Part shown: piece by piece, positions 30,605 through 39,913 of the stretch
Layout: every line of letters starts with the position of its first letter
How positions within the stretch are numbered: position 1 is the stretch's first letter
NCBI GenBank assembly: GCA_033851955.1
Contig: JAWSVK010000013.1
Location: 62,001 to 126,000 of the forward strand
Reading direction: 5' to 3'
Origin: Profundibacter sp033851955
Lineage (GTDB): Bacteria; Pseudomonadota; Alphaproteobacteria; Rhodobacterales; Rhodobacteraceae
DNA length: 64,000 nt
Made by a program: the position numbers and the translations under genes
The notes under the pieces: generated by a model
What the model was told of the DNA's origin: nothing
Seen by the model: the letters and a program-made list of their open reading frames with translations, nothing else
The model's database searches: none

Positions 30605-31595
30605 GAAGTATCAAATTGTCGGTATCGGGAACGCGATGGTCGATGTGTTGGCCCATGCGGATGACAGTTTTCTGACGGAGAACGGGATCGAAAAAGGCAT
30701 TATGCAGTTGATCGATATGGACCGCGCGGTGGAGCTGTATGGCAAAGTTGGCCCCGCCACCGAAATTTCGGGCGGATCTGCTGCCAACACCATCGCCGGT
30801 GCGGCCCATTTGGGCGGGCGTGTGGCCTATGTGGGCAAGGTTAAGGACGACCAATTGGGCGCGATCTTTGCCCATGATTTGCGGGCCCAAGGGGTGGATT
30901 ATGACACCGTGATGGCGGGCGATGATGCGCCACAGGAAACGGGGCGCTGTATTGTTTTGGTGGCACCGGATGGCGAGCGTTCGATGAACACGTATTTGGG
31001 TGTGACCGAGTTTTTGCAGCCATCCGATATTGATCCGGCCCAAATGGCGAATGCGGAGTGGATTTATCTTGAAGGGTATCGCTTTGATGGTCCCGAAAGC
31101 CACGAGGCGTTTGCCAAGGCGAACGCGGCCTGCCGGGGCGCGGGTGGCAAGGTGTCTTTGACACTGTCTGATCCGTTTTGCGTTGAGCGGCATCGTGATG
31201 CGTTCCGCGATATGATCAAATCGGATGTGGACCTGTTGTTTTGCAACCGCGCTGAAATGTTATCGATGTACCAGACCGAAGATTTTGACGCAGCACTAGA
31301 GATGGCCGCGGCTGAGGTCGAGATTGTGGCCTGCACGGATTCCGATCAGGGCGCGCATATCCTGTCAGGCGGTCAGCGCTGGCATGCACCTGCGATCCCG
31401 ACCGACATTGTTGATGCAACTGGGGCAGGCGATTTGTTTGCCGGTGCGTTTATGTGGGGTCTGACCAATGGGCATGATCTGGAAACCTGTGGCAACATGG
31501 GCTGCGTGGCGGCCTCTGAGGTGATCAGCCATATCGGCGCACGTGCCGAGGCGGATTTGCTTGAGGTGTTCAAGACAAGCGGATTGATTTCCTAA
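30597..31595 (+). CDS. PfkB-family sugar/nucleoside kinase (adenosine kinase-like)
   Basis: Carbohydrate or nucleoside kinase of 332 residues from the ATG at 30597, preceded by GAGGAAAA. PfkB signatures are GGSAANTIAGAAHLGG near residue 60 and DATGAGDLFAGAFMWG near 274, the latter with the catalytic aspartate. The GNAMVDVLAH start and overall length resemble bacterial adenosine kinases, which salvage adenosine to AMP; ribokinase-like activity cannot be excluded. It overlaps nth by 8 bp. Confidence 0.88.
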   Translation: MTKKYQIVGIGNAMVDVLAHADDSFLTENGIEKGIMQLIDMDRAVELYGKVGPATEISGGSAANTIAGAAHLGGRVAYVGKVKDDQLGAIFAHDLRAQGVDYDTVMAGDDAPQETGRCIVLVAPDGERSMNTYLGVTEFLQPSDIDPAQMANAEWIYLEGYRFDGPESHEAFAKANAACRGAGGKVSLTLSDPFCVERHRDAFRDMIKSDVDLLFCNRAEMLSMYQTEDFDAALEMAAAEVEIVACTDSDQGAHILSGGQRWHAPAIPTDIVDATGAGDLFAGAFMWGLTNGHDLETCGNMGCVAASEVISHIGARAEADLLEVFKTSGLIS

Positions 31596-31603
31596 GAGAT
31601 AAG

Positions 31604-31716
31604 ATGCCTCCGGCGGGGATATTTGGGAAAAGAAGAAACCCAACCCTGCCGAAATTGGGAACAATTTGATTTAAATTATCGCTTCTTCTTTTCCCAAATA
31701 TCCCCGCCGGAGGCAT
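31604..31716. repeat. Convergent-junction inverted-repeat element, copy B (perfect arms)
   Basis: Two perfect 34-bp arms, 31604-31637 and 31683-31716, containing ATGCCTCCGGCGGGGATATT, flank a 45-bp spacer. The element fills the gap between the convergent PfkB kinase and sulfotransferase genes, starting 9 bp after one stop and ending 12 bp before the other. A transcript from either side would fold into a very stable stem, though a clean U tract is lacking. Confidence 0.9.
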
Positions 31717-31727
31717 AAAAGTTAAAC

Positions 31728-32552
31728 TTACCCTTTGGGACCGAGTTTGGCGTGGATTTCGGCCAGATCAATTTCGCCGATTGGCATTTTGTTGTTGGGA
31801 TCATCCACATCATATTTGAACATGTTGAAATCGCGTTTGTAGATTTCATAGATCAGGTGCATCGACATATCGTCAAAGTAATCGGCAATCGGGTGCAACC
31901 GTTTGGGGCCGTGCCCCTCGGATTCGTTGAAACGCGGGATTTTGTCCAGCTTGACGGTGTGTTTTGATTCTATGCCGTCCAGAACTGTTTGCATGCCGTC
32001 GTTGAAAGTCTCGGTTGGGAAAATATAATCATATTTGCCGCCGTTCATGATGAAGGTCGAGATATGGCCGGACATGGCCGACCAGTGAATGTCAGGGTCC
32101 ATCGGGCGGCGCCAGCGGATGGTGTCACGGGCAAACAGCAAGAAGCGGCGGAAGGATTTGATCTGATCGAACTCAAAACCTGTTTCTGGGTCGCCAACCT
32201 CGATCCCGTATTTTTGGATCAGGAGCGGCACCAGTTTGCCACGATAGCGCTGGCCGTTGCGCTGAATGCCGCAGATTTTGTCAAAGAACGAGCTGAGGAT
32301 GCGCCCGTATGGGTTGCGAACACAGGTGAAGGCTGGCGATGTGTGGTTGAGAACATTGCTTTCAATCACCGGTTGGCTGGCGTCGATTCCCCATTTGTGC
32401 ATTTTGCCTTTGGCATCATGGATGTCACCGTCAAAAAACTCGCCATGGTCAGAATAATACATAATCTGGCCGATGGTCGAACACGCACACTTTGGAACGA
32501 CACGGTAAACGAGGCTTTCGCTCTCTGTCATCCAAACGCCTGGAAATCCCAT
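31728..32552 (-). CDS. Sulfotransferase family 2 (carbohydrate sulfotransferase-like)
   Basis: PAPS-dependent sulfotransferase-like protein of 274 residues. VVPKCACSTIGQIM is the 5'-phosphosulfate loop and CVRNPYGRILSSFFD is the 3'-phosphate-binding motif, as in Golgi-type carbohydrate sulfotransferases. It is divergent from a core-2/I-branching-type glycosyltransferase gene, so both may decorate a surface polysaccharide. Cytoplasmic by lack of signal peptide. Acceptor unknown. Confidence 0.85.
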   Translation of the reverse strand: MGFPGVWMTESESLVYRVVPKCACSTIGQIMYYSDHGEFFDGDIHDAKGKMHKWGIDASQPVIESNVLNHTSPAFTCVRNPYGRILSSFFDKICGIQRNGQRYRGKLVPLLIQKYGIEVGDPETGFEFDQIKSFRRFLLFARDTIRWRRPMDPDIHWSAMSGHISTFIMNGGKYDYIFPTETFNDGMQTVLDGIESKHTVKLDKIPRFNESEGHGPKRLHPIADYFDDMSMHLIYEIYKRDFNMFKYDVDDPNNKMPIGEIDLAEIHAKLGPKG

Positions 32553-32701
32553 TTTACTACTCGCTTTTTACTATTGGTCCGGATCAAAAAAGTGACCTAA
32601 GGACAATTAGGACTAAAAAAGCAAATAAATGCTGTATATTCAATGTCCATTTGCGCTATTTAGTGAACAATCATCAATTTTTCGGGGTTCAGTTTCCTAA
32701 A

Positions 32702-34279
32702 ATGGCAAAAATCGCCTTCATTCTGCTTTGTCATAAGGACCCGGAGGCCATTATTCGGCAAGCCGAGCGGCTGACGGCGGCTGGCGATTGCATGGCCATT
32801 CATTTCGATGCCCGCGCCAAGCCCGCACATTTCACGCAAATTCAGGAGGCGTTGAAGGACAACCCGAATGTGGCATTCGCCAAGAAGCGGCTGAAGTGTG
32901 GTTGGGGGGCTTGGTCTTTGGTGCAGGCGACGTTGAATGCGGTTGAGGCGGCGGTGGATGCTTTTCCACGGGCCACGCATTTTTATATGTTGTCGGGCGA
33001 CTGCATGCCGATCAAATCGGCCAACTATGTGCATCAGTTCTTGGACGACGCCGATGTCGATTATATCGAAAGCCATGACTATTTTGAAAGTGACTGGATC
33101 AAAACCGGCTGGAAAGAAGAGCGGCTGATTTACCGGCATTTCTTTAATGAGCGCACCCAGACCAAACGGTTTTACGGCACGTTCAATGTTCAGAAAAAAC
33201 TGGGGCTAACCCGCGAAATTCCGGCCGATTTACAGATTATGATCGGCAGCCAATGGTGGTGTCTGCGGCGCCGCACGATTGAGTGGATCTTGAACTTTAC
33301 CCGTGAGCGCAAGGACGTGATGCGGTTCTTTCGCACCACGTGGATTCCGGATGAAACGTTCTTTCAAACGCTGGTGCGCCATCTGGTGCCCGAGAATGAA
33401 ATTGAAGTGCGCACGCTGACGTTTTTGATCTTTTCAGACTACGGCATGCCCACCACATTTTACAATGACCACTATGATTTGCTGCTCAGTCAAAACTACC
33501 TGTTCGCGCGTAAAATCAGCCCTGAAGCCCGAGATCTGAAGCGGAAATTGGGCAAGCTTTATGCCAGTGAAAACACCGATTTTCAGATCTCGGACGAGGG
33601 CCGAAGCCTGTTTGATTTTCTGACAGGGCGTGGCCGGATTGGTCGACGATTTGCACAACGGTTCTGGGAAACCGAGAGCACCTTGGGTCGCGAACGTCAG
33701 TTGCTGATTGTGGTCTGCAAAAAATGGCACGTGGCCAAACGGTTGGTCGAGAAAATTCGTCAGGTTTCGGATACCACTGTGGTTGAATATATGTTCGATG
33801 AAGAGGGCTGCGCCTTGCCTGATTTGGGGGGTATTCAATCGACGTTGGGCAAACGTACCCGCCACCGCCGTGCCCTGATGCGGATGTTGTTTGATTACTA
33901 TGACACCAACAAATTGCTGGTGTGTTTCGATCCCAACAATGTTGATTTGTTGCAGGATTTCTACGCGGATCGCTCAAAAACCAAAATGCTGGAAATTGAG
34001 TGTGAGTTCAGTGATGAATACCTGATCGGCCACGCCAAACGGGTTGGGCTGGCAGGAGAACGCACCCCGCTTGAGACCATCGACAACCTGCTGCCGACCA
34101 TCCGCTATGACGTGGTGTTTGAGAGCGACCGGATCAGGGATGCTGATCTGGAAAACCATTACCGAATGCGCGAACAGGTGTCGGTTGAGGAAAATGCCGC
34201 GGTTCTGGCGGAATTTCTAGAGCTGCCGCTTGACGTCGCCCGCGAGATTGCCGCCACTGACCATTTGTTTACAGATTAA
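32702..34279 (+). CDS. Core-2/I-branching beta-1,6-GlcNAc-transferase-like glycosyltransferase (GT14)
   Basis: The N-terminal 260 residues match the branch/GT14 fold: IAFILLCHKDPEAI, AIHFDARAK, CGWGAWSLVQATLNAV, FYMLSGDCMPIKS, and GSQWWCLRRRTIEWIL. The remaining half is a long C-terminal extension of unknown function, which I associate with Roseobacter-type homologues annotated DUF5927/5928. The ATG at 32702 fits the domain start; 70 codons of open frame upstream overlap the divergent promoter region and are rejected. Probably acts on an exopolysaccharide or lipopolysaccharide together with the divergent sulfotransferase. Confidence 0.82.
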   Translation: MAKIAFILLCHKDPEAIIRQAERLTAAGDCMAIHFDARAKPAHFTQIQEALKDNPNVAFAKKRLKCGWGAWSLVQATLNAVEAAVDAFPRATHFYMLSGDCMPIKSANYVHQFLDDADVDYIESHDYFESDWIKTGWKEERLIYRHFFNERTQTKRFYGTFNVQKKLGLTREIPADLQIMIGSQWWCLRRRTIEWILNFTRERKDVMRFFRTTWIPDETFFQTLVRHLVPENEIEVRTLTFLIFSDYGMPTTFYNDHYDLLLSQNYLFARKISPEARDLKRKLGKLYASENTDFQISDEGRSLFDFLTGRGRIGRRFAQRFWETESTLGRERQLLIVVCKKWHVAKRLVEKIRQVSDTTVVEYMFDEEGCALPDLGGIQSTLGKRTRHRRALMRMLFDYYDTNKLLVCFDPNNVDLLQDFYADRSKTKMLEIECEFSDEYLIGHAKRVGLAGERTPLETIDNLLPTIRYDVVFESDRIRDADLENHYRMREQVSVEENAAVLAEFLELPLDVAREIAATDHLFTD

Positions 34280-34288
34280 GGACTGCCG

Positions 34289-34669
34289 ATGACTTATGCC
34301 TATGATGACCAAAATATCTTTGCCAAAATCCTGCGCGGGGAAATCCCGTCGACGCAAGTTCTCGAGACCGAACATTCTTTGGCATTCAACGACATTAGCG
34401 AGCAAGCTCCGCACCATGTGTTGGTGATCCCGAAGGGTCCTTATGTCTGTTATGATCACTTTGCGGCGGCGGCGACGGATGCCGAGATCGTTGATTTCAC
34501 CCGTGCGATAGGGGCTGTGTGCAAGCAGCTGGGCATTGAGCCGGGCACTGGTGGCGATGGCTATCGTTTGATTGCCAATTCGGGTGCTGTTGCGGTGCAG
34601 GAAGTGCCGCATTTGCATGTACATATTTTGGGTGGGCGACCGCTGGGCCGCATGTTGCAGCGGGCCTAG
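34289..34669 (+). CDS. HIT-family nucleotide hydrolase (HinT-like)
   Basis: Histidine-triad protein of 126 residues. The catalytic triad HLHVHIL lies near residues 111-117 and the N-terminal FAKILRGEIPSTQVLE is characteristic of HinT, which hydrolyses purine nucleoside phosphoramidates. It follows the glycosyltransferase gene by 9 bp and is convergent with the GT87 gene with 1 bp between stops. Confidence 0.92.
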   Translation: MTYAYDDQNIFAKILRGEIPSTQVLETEHSLAFNDISEQAPHHVLVIPKGPYVCYDHFAAAATDAEIVDFTRAIGAVCKQLGIEPGTGGDGYRLIANSGAVAVQEVPHLHVHILGGRPLGRMLQRA

Positions 34670-34670
34670 T

Positions 34671-35816
34671 TTACGCTGGTGTTGTGGGGCTGCTGCCCTT
34701 TATTTTGATCATCAGAACCGCTATGATAAAGAGCAGAATGGCGGCGAAGTTGAACTTATACTCCGGCGGAATTTCGATCAGCGCCATTGGAATGAACTCA
34801 AGCAAAAGTGCTGCCATCACCCATTGGCGGCTGATCTGGATGTCGGAGTTTTTCAGCACCAGTATCAGTGGGAACAGCAGCAGCGCGTAGTCATAAAGCA
34901 CGATGTAGGGGCTGGCGAAAAACGCGGCGATGCCCGCGACGACCCAAAACTGGTCGGATTTTTTGTCGCGAAACGCGTAGGCGCCGAGCCCGCAAACGGC
35001 GGCCAGCATCGACAGGTGCAGTAGCCATCTAAACACTGACGGCAGATTTAGCGGGGCAAGCACCATGTAAAATGAGGCGCGGAACGGGTTTTCGATTTGG
35101 GTGGAAAGCACGCTGCGCGAGGCGTCTTTGAGGTGGTTCAAAAAGGCAAACCAGATGTCGCTGCCATAGAACAAGCTGGTCGACAGGATTGCGACAATCG
35201 CGATCGCCAGCGATGGCAATATCGATCTGGGTGCGGTTTTGAGGAAATACAAAAACAGGATGATGCCGCCGACATGGGGTTTGGTTGCGATCAAGGTTAG
35301 GGCGATCAGGGCCAGAACTGGCGCGTGACGCGACAGTCTGTAGGCCAGCAACAGGGCGACCAGAAATAAGATGGTTGGGTGGCCAAAAGCGATGGGAATG
35401 ATCAGCGGGAATGCGGATAGGACTATGATTTCTTTGAACTGTTTTCGAAACAGAAAATACACGGTCAGATAATAAGATGCCAAGCTGGTGAAGCAGAAAA
35501 CCAGGTAGGCGGTTGAGACGTTGAACAGCGCGAGCACTTGTGCGTAGGGCAGCAGGATTGGCGGGTAAAACCATGGCAAGCTGCCAGTGCTGCCGTATTG
35601 CTGGCCGAAAAGCGCAACGAATTGATCCCAGTTGTAGGCCAGCATTGCTTGGCCATCGTTGGCCAAAATGCCCGCCATATGGAAGGCATAGAAATCAAAG
35701 GTGCCATATGTTTCCCAGAGCGAATATTTCAGCACGGACAGGATAAAGGGCAGTGTGGCCAGTATCCAAAACAGGGATTTGCTGAAAACGGTTGGGCGGG
35801 GGGTGGATTCGGGCAT
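34671..35816 (-). CDS. Membrane glycosyltransferase, GT87/DUF2029 family
   Basis: Polytopic membrane protein of 381 residues with about nine to ten helices. GTFDFYAFHMAGILAN and LPWFYPPILLPYA match the DUF2029/GT87 group of polyprenyl-phosphate-mannose-dependent transferases. The aspartate in TFDFYA is in the position of the GT-C catalytic acid. It probably transfers a sugar on the periplasmic side, e.g. to a glycolipid or polysaccharide. Family assignment is moderate; the substrate is unknown. Confidence 0.72.
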   Translation of the reverse strand: MPESTPRPTVFSKSLFWILATLPFILSVLKYSLWETYGTFDFYAFHMAGILANDGQAMLAYNWDQFVALFGQQYGSTGSLPWFYPPILLPYAQVLALFNVSTAYLVFCFTSLASYYLTVYFLFRKQFKEIIVLSAFPLIIPIAFGHPTILFLVALLLAYRLSRHAPVLALIALTLIATKPHVGGIILFLYFLKTAPRSILPSLAIAIVAILSTSLFYGSDIWFAFLNHLKDASRSVLSTQIENPFRASFYMVLAPLNLPSVFRWLLHLSMLAAVCGLGAYAFRDKKSDQFWVVAGIAAFFASPYIVLYDYALLLFPLILVLKNSDIQISRQWVMAALLLEFIPMALIEIPPEYKFNFAAILLFIIAVLMIKIKGSSPTTPA

Positions 35817-36006
35817 TGCGGCTACTTTGTGCGTCAGGAAAATTGCTGTTTACTGATATTATGAGATTGATGCGATGGCAACGGTTGGGCTGCATATGAT
35901 TGCGGGCTGCCTGTCTGCCAAGGGTGGGCAAATGCTGCGATTGGCGGCTTGTTCCTGCGGCGTGGATCGTTATCATAGAGCGCTAAACCTGATGAATGGA
36001 GCGAGC

Positions 36007-36183
36007 ATGACCACCGAGGCCCCGAAAACCGTTGTTGTTGAGAAGTTCAAAGTGTCATGTGACGGTGGCGGTGCCGATGGGCATCCGCGCGTCTGGCTGC
36101 AAATCCCGAATGAGCATGGCTGGGTTGAATGCCCTTATTGTGATACCAAATTTATTCACAGCGATTACGCTGAAAAGGCGTAG
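36007..36183 (+). CDS. Small zinc-finger protein (zf-CHCC, NDUFS6-like)
   Basis: Encodes 58 residues. The C-terminal motif GWVECPYCDTKFI together with an upstream cysteine and histidine (VSCDGGGADGHPRVWL) matches the zf-CHCC family related to the zinc-carrying NDUFS6 subunit of complex I. The ATG at 36007 has GGAGCG upstream. Open frame further upstream (from 35875) is not conserved in style and is left out. It is a single gene in front of polA. Confidence 0.82.
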   Translation: MTTEAPKTVVVEKFKVSCDGGGADGHPRVWLQIPNEHGWVECPYCDTKFIHSDYAEKA

Positions 36184-36279
36184 CGCGCCAAAACTTCATC
36201 GCTCCCTTGCGGGCGCTCTTCAGTAGCGATGAACGTTGGGGCCACGCCCCTGCGTGAAAAGCGGTTCAAGGAGAACACC

Positions 36280-39069
36280 ATGAGCTTTGGCAAAGGTTGT
36301 CATCTGCATCTTATCGACGGCTCGGCATTTATTTTCCGCGCCTATCACGCCCTGCCGCCGCTGACGCGCAAATCTGACGGTTTGCCGATTGGCGCTGTGG
36401 CGGGGTTTTGCAACATGTTGTACAAACAAGTTGAGGCAAATAAAGGTTCGGATGCGCCGACCCATGTAGCGGTGATTTTTGATCATTCCGGCAAGACGTT
36501 TCGCAACGATCTTTATGACAAATACAAAGCCAACCGGCCACCTGCGCCCGAAGATTTGCGCCCTCAATTTCCTTTAACGCGCGACGCGACGCGGGCGTTC
36601 AACATTGCCTGCATTGAAGTCGAGAATTTTGAGGCCGACGACATCATCGCGACCCTTGCCAATCAGGCCCGCGACGCCGGTGGACGCTGCACGATCATCA
36701 GTTCGGACAAGGACATGATGCAGCTGATTGGCGGCGGCGTTGAAATGCTGGACGCGATGAAGAACAAGCGCATCGGTGTCGAAGGCGTTGAGGAAAAGTT
36801 CGGCGTTAAGCCAGAGCGGGTGATCGATGTGCAAGCGCTGGCGGGCGACAGTGTGGACAACGTGCCAGGTGCGCCTGGGATCGGCATCAAAACGGCGGCG
36901 CTGTTGATCAACGAATACGGCGATTTGGATACGTTGCTGGCGCGGGCGGGCGAGATTAAGCAGCCTAAACGCCGTGAATCCTTGATTGAAAATGCCGATC
37001 TGATCCGCATTTCACGCGATCTGGTGACACTGGTGCCTGACATGGATCTGGATTTCACGCTGGAAAGTCTGGAGTTGAAAGATCCCGAGCCAGAGGTCTT
37101 GATGGCGTTTTTGAGTGAGATGGAATTCAGCACCCTGACCAAGCGTGTGGCCCTCAAGATGGGCGTTGAAGCGCCTGAGGCTCCCGAGGTTGCAGCCGCT
37201 GTGGGTGCGCCTGACGCGGTGCCGTTTGACGTTGAGAAATACGAATGGGTCAAGGATATTGACGCCCTGACCAAGTGGATTGAACGCATTTATGAACGCG
37301 GATATGTGGCCGTCGACACCGAGACCACGGGGTTGGATACGATGCGGGTTGATCTGGTCGGGATTTCGCTCTGCGTCGAGGCTGGCGAGGCTTGTTATAT
37401 TCCGCTGACCCATAAGGAAAGTGCGGGGGAAGATCTGTTTGCGTCTGATGCTTTGGCCGAGGGGCAGATGGCGCTGGATGTGGTTTTGACGATGCTGAAG
37501 CCGATGTTGGAGGATGAAAGCATCCTGAAAATCGGGCAAAACATGAAATATGATGCCAAGATTTTTGCGCGGGTTGGCATAGCGGTTGCGCCGATTGATG
37601 ACACAATGTTGCTGTCTTATGCGCTGCATGCAGGGTTGCACAATCACGGTATGGACGCCTTGTCAGAGCGCTATCTCGATCATGTGCCGATCCCGATCAA
37701 GCCCCTGTTGGGCAGCGGTAAATCCATGATCACCTTTGACAAGGTCAAAGTCGAAGATGCGGTGCCCTATGCTGCCGAAGACGCTGACATCACGCTGCGC
37801 CTTTGGCAGGTCCTAAAGCCGCGCCTGCACACAGCAAAGGTGACCACGGTATACGAAACGATGGAGCGTCCATTGGTGCCGGTTTTGGCGCAGATGGAGA
37901 TGTATGGCATCAAAGTCGAGCGCGATGTGCTGAGCCGGATGTCCAATACGTTTGCCCAGAAAATGGCAGGGCTTGAGGCCGACATTCACGCGCTGGCGGG
38001 GCGGCCCTTTAATGTGGGATCACCTAAACAATTGGGTGAAATCCTGTTTGATGAAATGGAACTTGAGGGCGGTAAAAAAGGCAAGACCGGTGCCTATGCG
38101 ACGGGTGCTGACGTGCTGGAAGATTTGGCCGCGGTCGGCCATGACCTGCCTGCTCGCGTTTTGGATTGGCGTCAGTTGGCCAAGTTGAAATCGACCTACA
38201 CAGATGCGCTGCAAGAGCACATCAACCCCGACACAGGCCGCGTGCACACGTCTTATGTGATTGCGGGAGCCAACACGGGGCGGTTGGCCTCGACCGATCC
38301 GAACCTGCAAAATATTCCGGTGCGTTCTGAGGATGGGCGACGCATTCGCGAAGCCTTTGTCGCGGATGAGGGCAAGGTGTTGTTGTCTCTGGATTACAGC
38401 CAGATTGAGCTGCGGATTTTGGCGCATATCGCTGATATTGACGCGCTGAAAAAGGCGTTTTTCGACGGGCTGGACATTCATGCAATGACGGCGAGCGAGA
38501 TGTTCGGCGTGCCGCTGGACGAAATGACACCAGACATTCGCCGCCAAGCCAAGGCGATCAATTTCGGGGTGATCTATGGGATTTCCGGCTTTGGACTGGC
38601 CCGCAATCTGCGGATACCACGTAAAGAGGCGCAAGGGTTTATCGACCGCTATTTTGAGCGCTTTCCCGGCATTCGCACCTATATGGATGCCACTGTGGAG
38701 TTCGCCAAAGAACATAAGTATGTGCAAACCCTGTTTGGCCGCAAAATCCACACACCCGAGATGGGCAGCAAAGGGCCGCGCGCCGGCTTTGCCAAGCGCG
38801 CTGCGATCAACGCGCCCATTCAGGGCACGGCGGCTGACATCATTCGGCGCGCCATGATCCGGATGCCCGCTGCAATCAACGGGCTGCCCGCCAAGATGCT
38901 GTTGCAGGTGCATGATGAATTGATCTTTGAGGTCGAAACTGATGCCGTTGACGAGGTAACACGCGTGGTGCGCGACGTAATGGAAAACGCCGCGATGCCT
39001 GCTGTGAAACTGGACGTGCCACTGACCGTGGATGCGGGAACGGGTGCCAATTGGGCGCAAGCGCATTAG
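36280..39069 (+). CDS. polA: DNA polymerase I
   Basis: Repair and Okazaki-fragment processing polymerase of 929 residues. The 5'-nuclease domain opens with LHLIDGSAFIFRAYHAL and continues EADDIIATLA and SSDKDMMQL. The 3'-5' exonuclease domain is intact (VDTETTGLDT, first acid Asp346), so proofreading is likely retained. The polymerase domain carries SLDYSQIELRILAHI (motif A, about residue 704), RRQAKAINFGVIYG (motif B) and LQVHDELIFEV (motif C). AAGGAG precedes the ATG at 36280; the in-frame ATG at 36229 is rejected. Confidence 0.97.
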   Translation: MSFGKGCHLHLIDGSAFIFRAYHALPPLTRKSDGLPIGAVAGFCNMLYKQVEANKGSDAPTHVAVIFDHSGKTFRNDLYDKYKANRPPAPEDLRPQFPLTRDATRAFNIACIEVENFEADDIIATLANQARDAGGRCTIISSDKDMMQLIGGGVEMLDAMKNKRIGVEGVEEKFGVKPERVIDVQALAGDSVDNVPGAPGIGIKTAALLINEYGDLDTLLARAGEIKQPKRRESLIENADLIRISRDLVTLVPDMDLDFTLESLELKDPEPEVLMAFLSEMEFSTLTKRVALKMGVEAPEAPEVAAAVGAPDAVPFDVEKYEWVKDIDALTKWIERIYERGYVAVDTETTGLDTMRVDLVGISLCVEAGEACYIPLTHKESAGEDLFASDALAEGQMALDVVLTMLKPMLEDESILKIGQNMKYDAKIFARVGIAVAPIDDTMLLSYALHAGLHNHGMDALSERYLDHVPIPIKPLLGSGKSMITFDKVKVEDAVPYAAEDADITLRLWQVLKPRLHTAKVTTVYETMERPLVPVLAQMEMYGIKVERDVLSRMSNTFAQKMAGLEADIHALAGRPFNVGSPKQLGEILFDEMELEGGKKGKTGAYATGADVLEDLAAVGHDLPARVLDWRQLAKLKSTYTDALQEHINPDTGRVHTSYVIAGANTGRLASTDPNLQNIPVRSEDGRRIREAFVADEGKVLLSLDYSQIELRILAHIADIDALKKAFFDGLDIHAMTASEMFGVPLDEMTPDIRRQAKAINFGVIYGISGFGLARNLRIPRKEAQGFIDRYFERFPGIRTYMDATVEFAKEHKYVQTLFGRKIHTPEMGSKGPRAGFAKRAAINAPIQGTAADIIRRAMIRMPAAINGLPAKMLLQVHDELIFEVETDAVDEVTRVVRDVMENAAMPAVKLDVPLTVDAGTGANWAQAH

Positions 39070-39070
39070 T

Positions 39071-39146
39071 TTCTTCTTGCCGTAAATACCTGCGCCGCAG
39101 GCATAAGAGTTTTCTTGCCTGCGGCGCGGATATTTAAGAAAAGAAG
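39071..39146. repeat. Convergent-junction inverted-repeat element, copy C (short loop)
   Basis: A stem built from CGCCGCAGGC and GCCTGCGGCG with flanking AAATA/TATTT and CTTCTT/AAGAAG extensions fills the gap between the convergent polA and hydroxypyruvate isomerase genes. It starts 2 bp after the polA stop. Sequence and loop (TAAGAGTTTTCTT) closely match copy D. The core differs from copies A and B (CTGCGGCGCGG instead of CTCCGGCGGGG). Confidence 0.88.
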
Positions 39147-39156
39147 AGGCGAAAGT

Positions 39157-39912
39157 TTACGAAGGGTTAATCCAGCCCAGCCCGTCCAGCGTGTGATCTT
39201 TAGGGCTGTATTCGCCGCTGACCACGCCTTTGTAGTTGTCTTTTGTCAGCTGCGCGAAAAAGGCCGGATAGTCGATATCGCCGCCGATGGGTTCATTCCG
39301 GCCATTGGCACCGGCGATTTGGATATGCACGGCGCGGTGGCCGTGACTGTCCCATGTCGTTGGCAGATCGCCGGTGATCATATGGGCGTGGTAGGCGTCA
39401 AATTGCAGGCCAAGATTGGGGGCGGCGACTTCGTCTAGGATCTCGGCGGCTTGGTCAAAATCATGCAGGAAATAGTCGGGAATGTCGGTTCGGTTGATTG
39501 GTTCGATCGTCAGGCTTTGCTTTGGGGCAAGTTCTGCGGCCCATTTCAGGTTTTTGATAAAGGTGGCGCGGGCAACGGCCCCTTTGGCGCGGCCCGCCAT
39601 GATATGGATGTGGGTGGGTTTCAGCAATTGAGCATAGCGCAGCGTGCGTTTGAAATCGTACTGAAACCGCTTTTCGCCGTTCGGGATCGCAGCATAACCG
39701 CGATCACCGCCTGCCCAGTTTGGTGGTGGCGTGTTAATCAGCGCCAGTTTCAGGTCGTGTTTCAGCAGCGCCGAGCGCATTTCCTGGCCCGGGTGGTCAT
39801 AGGGAAACAAGATTTCCACCACGTCAAACCCGGCCTCTTTGGCGGCTTCAAATCGGTCAATGCAGGCGTGTTCGGTGAACATCATTGTCAGGTTGGCGCA
39901 GAATGTTGGCAT
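39157..39912 (-). CDS. hyi: Hydroxypyruvate isomerase
   Basis: Xylose-isomerase-like TIM barrel of 251 residues that interconverts hydroxypyruvate and tartronate semialdehyde in glyoxylate metabolism. Motifs include MFTEHACIDRFEAAKEAGFD split as MFTEHACIDRF, ALINTPPPNWAGGDRG, HIHIMAGRAKG, TIEPINRTDIPDYFL and the C-terminal GVVSGEYSPK. Metal ligands of the family (Glu, Asp, His, Glu) are accommodated by TIEPIN, LQFDAYHAHM, HIQIAG and SGEY. With glycolate oxidase elsewhere in the window it fits a two-carbon acid pathway. Confidence 0.92.
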   Translation of the reverse strand: MPTFCANLTMMFTEHACIDRFEAAKEAGFDVVEILFPYDHPGQEMRSALLKHDLKLALINTPPPNWAGGDRGYAAIPNGEKRFQYDFKRTLRYAQLLKPTHIHIMAGRAKGAVARATFIKNLKWAAELAPKQSLTIEPINRTDIPDYFLHDFDQAAEILDEVAAPNLGLQFDAYHAHMITGDLPTTWDSHGHRAVHIQIAGANGRNEPIGGDIDYPAFFAQLTKDNYKGVVSGEYSPKDHTLDGLGWINPS

Positions 39913-39913
39913 G

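Noticed and set aside
35875..36006. N-terminal extension of the zf-CHCC gene
   Set aside because: The added residues are not typical of the 58-residue family, and ATG 36007 has a ribosome site.
38020..39066. Long antisense open frame opposite the polA polymerase domain
   Set aside because: It is a mirror of conserved polA motifs and shows no family features or ribosome binding site of its own.
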